This document shows positions 7,658-15,448 of a stretch of 64,000 bases of DNA, in pieces (the stretch's first letter is position 1; each line of letters begins with the position of its first letter). The translations under genes were made by a program, and so were the position numbers. The DNA lies in the NCBI RefSeq assembly GCF_018494065.1, contig NZ_JABBFR010000006.1, forward strand, positions 62,001 through 126,000, written 5' to 3'. The notes under the pieces were generated by a model. That model had not been told where the DNA came from and made no database searches. It saw nothing but the letters and a program-made list of their open reading frames with translations. The stretch comes from Rosenbergiella gaditana (GTDB lineage Bacteria; Pseudomonadota; Gammaproteobacteria; Enterobacterales; Enterobacteriaceae).

Positions 7658-8404
7658 ATGAAATGGATTATGCCTCGACTGCTCCCCCCAACCTTTCAAA
7701 TCGAACCGCTCGAGCCATGCCTGCCTTTTATTTTACAGGCTGAAGTGAGCACAGCCCCTCTACGCGCAGCGTGCTGTCTCTTTGATCCCAGTGCTTTCAC
7801 GCCGCAACTCACCAGTCAGTTCGGCTTGGTGCTGCCCGAGGCGCTGCGCCATGCGGTCAAAAAACGCCAAGCGGAATATGTGGCGAGCCGCTGGCTAGTG
7901 GCGAAACTGTTAGAGACTATCGATATCCCGAACTTCCAACTTTTTAATCGGCCTGACCGTTCACCGATCTGGCCAACGGGCAAAGTAGGATCCCTTTCAC
8001 ATCATGATCACAAAACATTTGCCCTTATCGACAGCTGCCCGACATGGGTAGGCAATGATATCGAGCGGATGTTGACCCAGCAGAAAGCCGCAGAACTTCG
8101 ATCTATGATCATGACCCATGAAGAGCTATCCCTGCTAACTTCAGCCGGTTTTTCATTATCTCAGGCAACAACGTTGGTTTTCTCAGTGAAAGAAACCGTT
8201 TACAAAGCGGTCTATCCTGAGGTACAAACAGTGTTTGGGTTTGAACAAGTCACAATCACTGCCTGTGATCACCATATCGGTAGGGTGACGGCTCAATTAT
8301 CTGCCGTCGCGCAACCTATATCGAGCCATCATCCACACTGGGACATTCATTATTGGCTCACCGACACAGAAGTCATGAGTTGGGTAGCGAGGAAAACATT
8401 ATAG
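7658..8404 (+). CDS. EntD-type 4'-phosphopantetheinyl transferase
   Basis: About 248 residues. Motifs of the EntD/Sfp superfamily occur in order: an acidic/basic N-domain (KRQAEYVASRWLVAKLL near 70), GSLSHHDHKTFAL near 110, VGNDIE near 130 (consensus VGxDxE, magnesium and CoA binding) and FSVKETVYKAVYP near 175. It would move the phosphopantetheine arm of CoA to a serine of carrier proteins. E. coli entD sits in the enterobactin cluster, but no siderophore or polyketide gene is near here, so the partner is unknown. The start is uncertain among GTG 7655, ATG 7658 and ATG 7670. The last six bases overlap the end of convergent alkB. Confidence 0.85.
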   Translation: MKWIMPRLLPPTFQIEPLEPCLPFILQAEVSTAPLRAACCLFDPSAFTPQLTSQFGLVLPEALRHAVKKRQAEYVASRWLVAKLLETIDIPNFQLFNRPDRSPIWPTGKVGSLSHHDHKTFALIDSCPTWVGNDIERMLTQQKAAELRSMIMTHEELSLLTSAGFSLSQATTLVFSVKETVYKAVYPEVQTVFGFEQVTITACDHHIGRVTAQLSAVAQPISSHHPHWDIHYWLTDTEVMSWVARKTL

Positions 8405-9019
8405 CGCTTTGCGAAAGGTGATATTAAAGCGATAAGGCCCGGTTAGTGGATGAATACCGGGCTTTAAGGGTGAGATGCCATGAAAACAGAGGCGCGATTC
8501 ACCTCCCCACACCACAACATCCCCATGTTCCAATAAAACTTTACTCGTCTTATCACTGCGCAGTAGACCACCAAAAAGAAACACCGCAGGTAAACCTAAC
8601 GAAACAGAGACTATGGGTTGGCGCAAATCACGCTCATTTTTATCTTGGTGTAGTGTCATTTTACTGTCTACCGCATAGCGATTGATCAAACAACTATCAG
8701 GTATAAAGTCAGGATAACCCGCCTCGATTGCAGCACGTTTCGCAAACGCGAGTAAGGTATCACTGAGCGGCAGGCTTTCTGAATTGCTCAAATAGCCGTC
8801 GCGTCCTGAAAGCCATTGCGCTGCGCCACGGCCAGTCATCGCCACAGACATTCTAAATCCACCCGGTGTAATGCGATGAATAAAAGGGTTCTGCGCGGCA
8901 ATGTTATTTACCTCTTGATAAAGATCATGATCATCACCTTGAACAAAGCGCCGTAAAACCACTGCACCGGAGGCGAGGGGCTCCTGCCAAGGCTCCTCAT
9001 CTTGAAAAAAATCGAACAT
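8399..9019 (-). CDS. alkB: Alpha-ketoglutarate-dependent DNA/RNA dioxygenase AlkB
   Basis: 206 residues. It oxidatively demethylates 1-methyladenine and 3-methylcytosine in DNA and RNA using Fe(II) and 2-oxoglutarate. The ligands are visible: LHQDKNERD (HxD), the distal histidine in LCFHGI, and FNITFR for 2-oxoglutarate (N and R). PGGFRMSVAMT and GLPAVFLFGG are family blocks. The ATG at 9019 aligns with the E. coli N-terminus and follows a G-rich ribosome binding site. In E. coli alkB follows ada; here ada and yojI are absent and apbE is the next gene upstream, ten bases away. Confidence 0.96.
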   Translation of the reverse strand: MFDFFQDEEPWQEPLASGAVVLRRFVQGDDHDLYQEVNNIAAQNPFIHRITPGGFRMSVAMTGRGAAQWLSGRDGYLSNSESLPLSDTLLAFAKRAAIEAGYPDFIPDSCLINRYAVDSKMTLHQDKNERDLRQPIVSVSLGLPAVFLFGGLLRSDKTSKVLLEHGDVVVWGGESRLCFHGISPLKPGIHPLTGPYRFNITFRKAL

Positions 9020-9031
9020 CACCTCCCCCTT

Positions 9032-10072
9032 TTACTTATCCTGATTACCCACCAAAAACGTTTTGAAGGTCGGCGATGCCCACCCCACAAAATCATCGCC
9101 TTGCTTCGTGATCAAGTACACCGCAAGATGCAAACGTAAAGCCAAGGCTTTCGCTTTTTCGGTCCCTAACACCATCAATCCGGTATCCCAAGCGTCCGCT
9201 TCCAATGCCGTAGTCGCAATAACCGTAGCAGAAACAAGATGGTGTTCAATTGGCTGCCCAGTGCTCGGATCAATAATATGAGATATCCGCTTACCCTCTA
9301 ATTCATAATAATTACGATAATCACCGGAAGTACTAATTCCATGGCCTTGTAGATCCACAACCACTTGAGCTTGGTTCATTTTGTCTGTCGGTTTTTGTAC
9401 GGCGACCCGCCAAGGTTGTCCTTGTTGATGTTGGCCGCGTGAAATAAGGGCTCCCCCTACAGAAACCAAATAATTTCGTACCCCCTGCTGTTCCATGAGT
9501 CTTGCTAGATGATCAGCGGCAAATCCCTCACCTACCGTTGAGAGGTCGACATATAAATCAGGGATATCTTTACGTAACGTATTACCGCGCGCCATTTCAC
9601 TTAGTGTTAAATGTTGTAAACCAACTTTTTCTTTTGCTGCAGCAATTTGCGAAGCAGATGGGGTTCGCGTCGGGACCGCGTCGGGACCAAAACCCCAGAG
9701 ATTGACTAGCGGCCCCACGGTAATATCCATCGCGCCCTCAGTCATCCGCCCGACGTACATCGCGCGAGTGATAATAGCGGCAACATTATCGCTGACGGGC
9801 TGGGGATCTAAGCTTGAACTTTGATTGAATCGTGAAAGCCAGGAATCTTTTTTCCAGGTGGACAACTCGTGGTCATCACCATCGAGGCGTTGCTGTATCA
9901 ATTGGGGTAACTGTTTTACTTGGTCGGGCGTCAAGCCACTTGCGGTGACTCGCCAGACCGTTCCCATGGTTTTCCCTTGAAATACCTGATCAGGCAGTGA
10001 GGACGCGTCACAGCCAATTAAGGTCGCGCAAAGGGACAAAAGTAGTGTATGGAAAAATATTGTTAGTCGCAT
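9032..10072 (-). CDS. apbE: FAD:protein FMN transferase ApbE (lipoprotein)
   Basis: The start at 10072 (MRLTIFFHTLLLSLCATLIG) gives a 346-residue lipoprotein with lipobox LIGC and a normal signal peptide; earlier starts at 10090 and a GTG at 10126 would give an overlong N-region. Downstream blocks are typical of ApbE: GKTMGTVWRV, AMDITVGPLVNLWGFGP, DLSTVGEGFAADHLA, GGALISRG, and ISHIIDPSTGQPIEHHLVS. The C-terminal ALEADAWDTGLMVLG carries the metal-binding aspartate. The enzyme attaches FMN to threonine of Rnf/Nqr-type proteins in the periplasm. It sits between ompC and alkB as in E. coli, apart from the lost yojI. Confidence 0.94.
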   Translation of the reverse strand: MRLTIFFHTLLLSLCATLIGCDASSLPDQVFQGKTMGTVWRVTASGLTPDQVKQLPQLIQQRLDGDDHELSTWKKDSWLSRFNQSSSLDPQPVSDNVAAIITRAMYVGRMTEGAMDITVGPLVNLWGFGPDAVPTRTPSASQIAAAKEKVGLQHLTLSEMARGNTLRKDIPDLYVDLSTVGEGFAADHLARLMEQQGVRNYLVSVGGALISRGQHQQGQPWRVAVQKPTDKMNQAQVVVDLQGHGISTSGDYRNYYELEGKRISHIIDPSTGQPIEHHLVSATVIATTALEADAWDTGLMVLGTEKAKALALRLHLAVYLITKQGDDFVGWASPTFKTFLVGNQDK

Positions 10073-10239
10073 AGCCTGTCTCTGAGTCATTGAGCGATTA
10101 GGGAGCAATTCACTGAAAGTGTGCACCGAAATTGAACCTCTATTTTACTGATTATATCTCCGCGTACGTGTCGAGCGGTGCTAAGGTTGGCACTATCTTT
10201 GCAGCAAGAAATAAGACCCCCTTAATGCGGAGATGGCTT

Positions 10240-10404
10240 ATGCAAAGACTTCAGCGCTTATTCACCCAATGTCGTGCGCTTTATGATCAGTGGCTAGTGG
10301 CTGGCGGATTCAGTGCTAACGGGATGTTTATGGAAGGGCATTACTGTTTACGAGAGTCTGCTACCTTAGCCGACTCTGAAACAACGTCACGGAGTCACTC
10401 TTAA
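10240..10404 (+). CDS. Small unrecognised protein, 54 residues
   Basis: The ATG at 10240 has GGAG seven bases upstream, which is why it is preferred over an ATG at 10225 or a TTG at 10132. The product begins MQRLQRLFTQCRALYDQWLV, is basic and amphipathic at the start and polar at the end (SATLADSETTSRSHS). It ends 15 bases before a terminator hairpin. It has no membrane segment and I know no family for it. Its terminator is shared with convergent ompC. A short proteobacterial gene is plausible, but chance cannot be excluded. Confidence 0.42.
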   Translation: MQRLQRLFTQCRALYDQWLVAGGFSANGMFMEGHYCLRESATLADSETTSRSHS

Positions 10405-10418
10405 AGACGTTATGTCTA

Positions 10419-10451
10419 AAAAAACAGGATGCCGAGGCATCCTGTTTTTTT
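10419..10451. terminator. Bidirectional terminator between the small ORF and ompC
   Basis: A stem of ACAGGATGC with GCATCCTGT, with a run of A before and a run of T after, so it can act on both strands. Confidence 0.88.
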
Positions 10452-10467
10452 CAAGATTTGCTTACCA

Positions 10468-11583
10468 TTAGAATTGATAAACAAGTCCCAAGGCCACAGT
10501 ATCATCGGTTGTGATACCTGCAGCTTGTGTGAAGTCGTTGTTCTTCATCAAGTTAATTTGATAATCAACATAGGTAGACATATTTTTATTGAAGTAGTAT
10601 GTCGCACCAACATCTACATATTTCTTCAAATTTTGAGTGCCGTATTGACCTAAATCAGACCCACGTGAAGTGACATAAGCTAAAGAAGGACGTAAGCCAA
10701 AGTCGAATTGGTACTGAGCCACTAACTCCCAGTTATCCGCTTTGTTAGCATAACCGTAAGCTTCAGAGCTAGAGTTACCGAATTTAGTCGCGTTATAAGA
10801 ACGAGTATACATTGCCGCAAGGTAAACACCGTTGGCATCGTATTTCAGGCCACCAGAATAAGCGTTCGCTTTATCGCCACGTCCTTGAATCTTGCTGTAG
10901 CCCTTCCCGCCATTCTGATCGTTAGTCCGATCTGAGGCAAAAAGTGCACCCCCCAGTGACAGTCCATTACCTAAATCATAGGTAGAACTTAGGCCCCAGC
11001 CGTCGCCGTTTTGTCCTAAGACATCGCGACCATTAGGTGATTCTGTCGCATTACCATTTTTACCTTGATACTGAACAGCGAAGTTAAGGCCGTCCACTAA
11101 ATCGAAGAAATTATTATTACGGTAAGTCGCTAAACCATTACTCCGTTGGAATAAAAAGTTGTCCGCCCCATAAGTATCACCGCCAAACTCAGGTAACACA
11201 TCGGTCCAGCCAGCGATATCGTACATCACACCATAGCTACGACCATAATCGATTGAGCCCGCATCACCAAAGCGTAAGCCTGCATAACCAATACGTGTAT
11301 AGTTGTTTGCCGTCCCCTGTGATTCAGCATTATTCAGGGCAACTTGGTATTCCCACTGACCATAGCCAGTCAATTGATCGGTAACTTGCGTTTCTCCTTG
11401 GAACCCAAAACGCATATAAGATTGGTCACCATCATTACCATCATCTTTAGAGAAATAATGTAAGCCGTCGACCTTACCGAATAAATCTAATTTATTACCG
11501 TTTTTATTGTAGATTTCTGCGGCACTTGCAGAACCTGCCATAATAAGTGCTGGAACGAGCAAAGAAAGAGCGCGGATTTTCAT
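10468..11583 (-). CDS. ompC: Outer-membrane trimeric porin, OmpC type
   Basis: 371 residues. A signal peptide (cleaved after AGSASA) precedes [20 protein letters not shown], the classic first strand of OmpC/OmpF/PhoE porins. It ends ...[11 protein letters not shown] with the terminal phenylalanine needed for BamA recognition. [28 protein letters not shown] and the L3 loop region ([10 protein letters not shown]) are present. Position between apbE and micF-rcsD identifies it as ompC, though by sequence it could equally be labelled OmpF-like. It forms the general diffusion pore. An OmpR-like site lies upstream and a strong terminator follows. Confidence 0.92.
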   Translation of the reverse strand: MKIRALSLLVPALIMAGSASAAEIYNKNGNKLDLFGKVDGLHYFSKDDGNDGDQSYMRFGFQGETQVTDQLTGYGQWEYQVALNNAESQGTANNYTRIGYAGLRFGDAGSIDYGRSYGVMYDIAGWTDVLPEFGGDTYGADNFLFQRSNGLATYRNNNFFDLVDGLNFAVQYQGKNGNATESPNGRDVLGQNGDGWGLSSTYDLGNGLSLGGALFASDRTNDQNGGKGYSKIQGRGDKANAYSGGLKYDANGVYLAAMYTRSYNATKFGNSSSEAYGYANKADNWELVAQYQFDFGLRPSLAYVTSRGSDLGQYGTQNLKKYVDVGATYYFNKNMSTYVDYQINLMKNNDFTQAAGITTDDTVALGLVYQF

Positions 11584-11905
11584 CTGTATTTTCCTCGAAA
11601 ACCGTTAATCCTGAAAAAATGTCAACTAAATATGCAAAAAATGCTTCAATGACTATAATGAAATATTAAAGCTAAAAATTCTCAATGCGGAAGTTACTAA
11701 AGCACAGAAAATATTTCAATGTGTTTCTTATTTATGTCTGAATGTAAATTTAATGATATAAGTTTTATTGAGAAGTGTTGTTGATGACAATTGCTGACGA
11801 CAACTGACAATTATCCCTAACGTTTAACTTAACAAAAAACCTTAGTTTCTTCGTTTCCGCACTGAATGTTCAAACAGTTAGGCCTCTAAGTATTACTATC
11901 ACTGG
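11584..11905. other. AT-rich ompC-micF control region
   Basis: 322 bases without a gene between the divergent ompC and micF transcription units. It is very AT-rich, as expected for OmpR- and H-NS/LRP-controlled porin promoters. Besides the OmpR-like stretch described separately, nothing else is identifiable by eye. Confidence 0.6.
11710..11748 (-). promoter_or_regulatory. Candidate OmpR binding region of ompC
   Basis: On the minus strand TTTACATTCAGACATAAATA is followed directly by AGAAACACATTGAAATATTT. They are two adjacent 20-base units resembling the OmpR consensus (TTTAC followed by a GnnACA-type half site). They lie 127-165 bases upstream of the ompC start. This is pattern inference. 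Confidence 0.35.
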
Positions 11906-11997
11906 GCTATCATCATTTATATTCATTATTGTTTTTTTTAACTTATTTTATAAGTTTTTACCTATCTTCTACCGAGCTTTTGCTCGGTATTTTTTTG
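11906..11997 (+). ncRNA. micF: MicF antisense regulatory RNA
   Basis: The sequence begins GCTATCATCATTTATATTCA, sharing the first 11 bases of E. coli MicF, whose 5' end base-pairs with the ompF leader. It ends in a terminator hairpin (ACCGAGC/GCTCGGT) with a long T run. Length is about 92 bases against 93 in E. coli, and it occupies the same place, divergent from ompC and upstream of rcsD. The middle has diverged and is AU-rich with an Hfq-friendly T tract. The presence of MicF implies an ompF-type target elsewhere in the genome. Confidence 0.85.
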
Positions 11998-12106
11998 TCC
12001 AACTTTGTTACTCTCTCCTCGGTTTAGACCACTGACACCCGTTACACACTCACCAAGATCTGTCATAATTGCTCACTACTCTTTATGTCCCAAAATTGAG
12101 ACGTGT

Positions 12107-14767
12107 ATGCTGTTTAAAATACCTGAAATGACCCCTAATAACTTGCGTAAGCTGCTTACGTTACTGCTTACTCTTCTCATCATTTCGTTTATCAGTCTGA
12201 TCTACAGCAGCAGTTCGGCAATCATTGAACAGCATGGGTCGGCGCTGAGTAGCTTTACACATTCACTACAAGATCGTATCGATAAATATCGCTATATCTC
12301 ATGGCAAATCTTTGACTCGGCGACACAAGGGACCTCGACATCTACTGCGCAGCCCCCTCCAGTGAATCAGTCAACCCTACAGCCTGGTATCTTCGCTATC
12401 AGTACTCCGTCATCGAAAATTGAAACCTTGATCTTCGGAGAGCATGAGCTTGCCACCCTGAATCTCGCTTCTCAGATCTCACAATACACTGAAACACTTT
12501 GGGCATCAGCCAAGCTAACGTGGACCTTGTACTATCTTAATGGGGAAGATAATAGCCTAGCAGTGATTACTAATGGTCACTTAACCAACACGCTGAACCG
12601 CTATGAAGGACGCAACATTGCTTCATCCATTGCCGGACGTCGAAATGAAATGCTACAGCAGGCGAATACTTTGGATGAAAAAGAAAGTTTTTCGGCACTG
12701 CGTCGTAATCGACAACTTTCTGATGGGGCATTTATCACGTTACGAACGACCTTCAATCAGCCAGGACACTTGGCTACTATTCTCGCCGTTGACTTACCCC
12801 TCAATGACTTGAACAATAATTCGTTGAACCTTTCAGCATTACAAATTCATAACGACGAATCAGTATCAAAAAAGAGTGCTACTGGCAGTTATTTTCTTAA
12901 TCTTTCGGCATTCAGTATCGATTTATTGCGTCCGGTCTCAGGTGCCCCACTTTCGGTAACTTATCATTTACCCGTAATGACCATTTTCAGTGCCATGATC
13001 GATGAACTGCTGCCGGTCTATCTTATTTTGATAGCGCTTATCGCATTAACGACCTGTTCATTGTTCTTCTTACGGGAAAGCAAAGTGCAACCAACGGATA
13101 CAGTTGATCCTTGGGTGGAAAAACTTCAGCAGTTCACACAAGAGTTAGTCCAAAACTTCCCTATGGGCTCTCTGATTTATGATGCTAACCAAGGAAAGAT
13201 TCTGCTTTCGAATGAAATGTCTGACCATCTCGTTCAACATCTGAACTTCAAAAAAATGGTGGATATGTCGTCGAATCCGTTTGAGCTTTTGCAGGTGACC
13301 GTCAATAACGAAATTTATCAAGTACGTCACCATACCAGTCAGATTATTAGCCACTACCACATTTTTACCTTCCGCGAGCAGAATCGTGAACAGCTGGTGA
13401 GTCAACAATTGCAGAATGCTCAAGCGGTGCTAGAGAAAAATCACACCTTACGGCGTCAGTTTTTCGAACAGCTTAGTAATACTTTCAGCAATCCAATGCG
13501 CCGGGTTGATACGGCCATTACTGAGTTAGAGACAAAAACGCCCTCTTTACTTCCCAATGACCTACTGCAAGGCATTCACTTTCTAAGTCGGCTAACGCGA
13601 AATATTGAAACCCTCAATGCAGTGGAGTCAGGTAAGTTTACTGTCGACAAGCACAAAGTAGATTTACAGCAGATTTTGGATGATGTCATCACTGAGAACC
13701 AACATATCGTCACCGAAAAAGGCGTGCTTTTATTGGTGGATAATAGTGAGTTAACGCAAACCACAAGACTGGGTGATGCACCCCTTATTTTTCAGATATT
13801 GACAACTATACTTCGCTATTCAATTGAAAATACCGTATGGGGAAAAATAAAATTAAAGATTTCGCAAAGTGCGGAATATGCTGATCGACTTTTGCTGGAA
13901 ATTGTTGATACTGGGCCGGGGCTCTCTTCATATGAACAGGAAAATATCGATTTTCCCTTCATCAGTCCAATCAGTGCTGAGATAGTCGACTATTCAACCA
14001 GTCTCGACCTGTTTTTTTGTAAAAAGCTCTTGGCACTTTTTGATAGCACTTTGACCATCGAATCAACGAGTCACATTGGTACGCGCTATCAAATGCAACT
14101 CACTCTGCCTCAAGAGGTTGTTGAACAAGAGGATGATGAAAAAATCCTTGAAGATATCAGAGTGCTAGTCAGTATCGTCGCCGATGATGTCCGTCATATC
14201 ATCTGTCGACAGTTATTACGTTGGGGAGCCAAGTATGATTTCCCAGAAGATCGGTACTCGGGTCAACAATGCGACCTCATGATTACCGATGATGTTGAAC
14301 AACTCGACGATTGGGGAGTCTTACTCTCAAGTAAGAGTGAGTTGCTGGTAAGCAATCCCCATCATAGGCAGGCGAATGTCAATATTAGCCGTTCTATTCT
14401 CGATGCCATCATGGCATTAATAGAGCAACAAATTGGAGAGGATGTATTATCACAGGGAGAGGAAGAGGTATCGACGTCATTATGGGAAAGTTCAGAGTAT
14501 TACTCTATCTTTGAACAAACAGTTAAAGAAGATATGGATAAGCTGCAGAGCGAAATTATGCAAGAGGATTACTCTGCACTTGCCCTCACAGCACATCGAC
14601 TCAAGGGTGTTTTTGCCATGCTTAATCTGCAAAAGGGAAAAACATACTGTGAGGAGATTGAGATACAGATTCAGCAACACCATAAATTGAACATCACGAA
14701 CAGTATTGGTGAATTACAAGATTATGTCGATTCACTGTTACAGCAAGGTAGCCAAAAAAATGAATAA
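12107..14767 (+). CDS. rcsD: Phosphotransfer protein RcsD of the Rcs phosphorelay
   Basis: 886 residues from the ATG at 12107, matching the ~890 of E. coli; an extension to 12005 lacks support. Membrane segments lie at roughly residues 15-35 and 300-320, enclosing a periplasmic domain. A degenerate histidine-kinase-like region and the RcsD-ABL domain follow. The C-terminal HPt domain carries the phospho-accepting histidine in LTAHRLKGVFAMLNL near residue 835. RcsD passes phosphate between RcsC and RcsB and touches IgaA in the periplasm. Its last eight bases overlap the start of rcsB. The kinase-like domain lacks the usual catalytic boxes, as in other RcsD. Confidence 0.95.
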   Translation: MLFKIPEMTPNNLRKLLTLLLTLLIISFISLIYSSSSAIIEQHGSALSSFTHSLQDRIDKYRYISWQIFDSATQGTSTSTAQPPPVNQSTLQPGIFAISTPSSKIETLIFGEHELATLNLASQISQYTETLWASAKLTWTLYYLNGEDNSLAVITNGHLTNTLNRYEGRNIASSIAGRRNEMLQQANTLDEKESFSALRRNRQLSDGAFITLRTTFNQPGHLATILAVDLPLNDLNNNSLNLSALQIHNDESVSKKSATGSYFLNLSAFSIDLLRPVSGAPLSVTYHLPVMTIFSAMIDELLPVYLILIALIALTTCSLFFLRESKVQPTDTVDPWVEKLQQFTQELVQNFPMGSLIYDANQGKILLSNEMSDHLVQHLNFKKMVDMSSNPFELLQVTVNNEIYQVRHHTSQIISHYHIFTFREQNREQLVSQQLQNAQAVLEKNHTLRRQFFEQLSNTFSNPMRRVDTAITELETKTPSLLPNDLLQGIHFLSRLTRNIETLNAVESGKFTVDKHKVDLQQILDDVITENQHIVTEKGVLLLVDNSELTQTTRLGDAPLIFQILTTILRYSIENTVWGKIKLKISQSAEYADRLLLEIVDTGPGLSSYEQENIDFPFISPISAEIVDYSTSLDLFFCKKLLALFDSTLTIESTSHIGTRYQMQLTLPQEVVEQEDDEKILEDIRVLVSIVADDVRHIICRQLLRWGAKYDFPEDRYSGQQCDLMITDDVEQLDDWGVLLSSKSELLVSNPHHRQANVNISRSILDAIMALIEQQIGEDVLSQGEEEVSTSLWESSEYYSIFEQTVKEDMDKLQSEIMQEDYSALALTAHRLKGVFAMLNLQKGKTYCEEIEIQIQQHHKLNITNSIGELQDYVDSLLQQGSQKNE

Positions 14768-15407
14768 TATGAATGTAATTATCGCAGACGATCATCCAAT
14801 TGTACTCTTCGGAATCCGTAAATCTTTAGAGCAAATCGAGTGGGTAAACGTTGTTGGCGAATTTGAAGACTCCACTACGCTAATTAACAATCTAGGTAAA
14901 CTTGATGCACATGTACTGATCACCGATCTCTCCATGCCTGGAGATAAATACGGTGATGGGATTACGCTCATCAAATATATCAAACGCCACTATCCTGATT
15001 TATCTATCATTGTCCTAACAATGAACAATAATCCCGCCATTTTGGGATCTGTGCTTGATCTGGATATTGAAGGGATCGTACTTAAGCAAGGTGCGCCGAC
15101 AGATCTGCCTAAAGCCTTAGCTGCTTTACAAAAAGGCAAGAAATACACCCCAGACTCGGTTGCGCGTCTGTTAGAAAAAATCAGCGCTGGCGGCTACGGT
15201 GATAAGCGCCTATCTCCGAAAGAGAGTGAAGTGTTACGTCTATTCGCTGAAGGTTTCTTAGTCACTGAAATTGCACGTAAACTTAACCGTAGTATTAAAA
15301 CGATCAGCAGCCAAAAGAAATCGGCGATGATGAAATTAGGCGTCGATAATGATATCGCCCTACTCAACTACCTCTCTTCAGTCAGTCACTCGGCTACCGA
15401 AGAGTAA
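14760..15407 (+). CDS. rcsB: Response regulator RcsB
   Basis: 215 residues from the ATG at 14760 (MNNMNVIIADDHPIVLFGIR), nearly identical to E. coli RcsB. The receiver domain has D10/D11, the phospho-acceptor D56 (VLITDLSMPGD) and K109 in VLKQGAP. The C-terminal FixJ/LuxR-type HTH (LSPKESEVLRLFAEGFLVTE) binds RcsAB boxes. It controls capsule, motility, rprA and envelope stress genes, with RcsA, GadE or BglJ as partners. The start overlaps the rcsD end by eight bases, suggesting translational coupling. Confidence 0.98.
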   Translation: MNNMNVIIADDHPIVLFGIRKSLEQIEWVNVVGEFEDSTTLINNLGKLDAHVLITDLSMPGDKYGDGITLIKYIKRHYPDLSIIVLTMNNNPAILGSVLDLDIEGIVLKQGAPTDLPKALAALQKGKKYTPDSVARLLEKISAGGYGDKRLSPKESEVLRLFAEGFLVTEIARKLNRSIKTISSQKKSAMMKLGVDNDIALLNYLSSVSHSATEE

Positions 15408-15412
15408 CCGAA

Positions 15413-15448
15413 CAAAGAGTAAAGGCATCTGAATGTCTTTACTCTTTA
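15413..15448. terminator. Bidirectional terminator between rcsB and rcsC
   Basis: AAAGAGTAAAG and CTTTACTCTTT form a stem with a short loop between the convergent genes. The left arm follows rcsB and the right arm overlaps the last codons of rcsC. Confidence 0.8.

Noticed and set aside
10132-10239. N-terminal extension of the small gene before ompC from a TTG
   Set aside because: No ribosome binding site and the added residues look like random translation; the ATG at 10240 has a good site.
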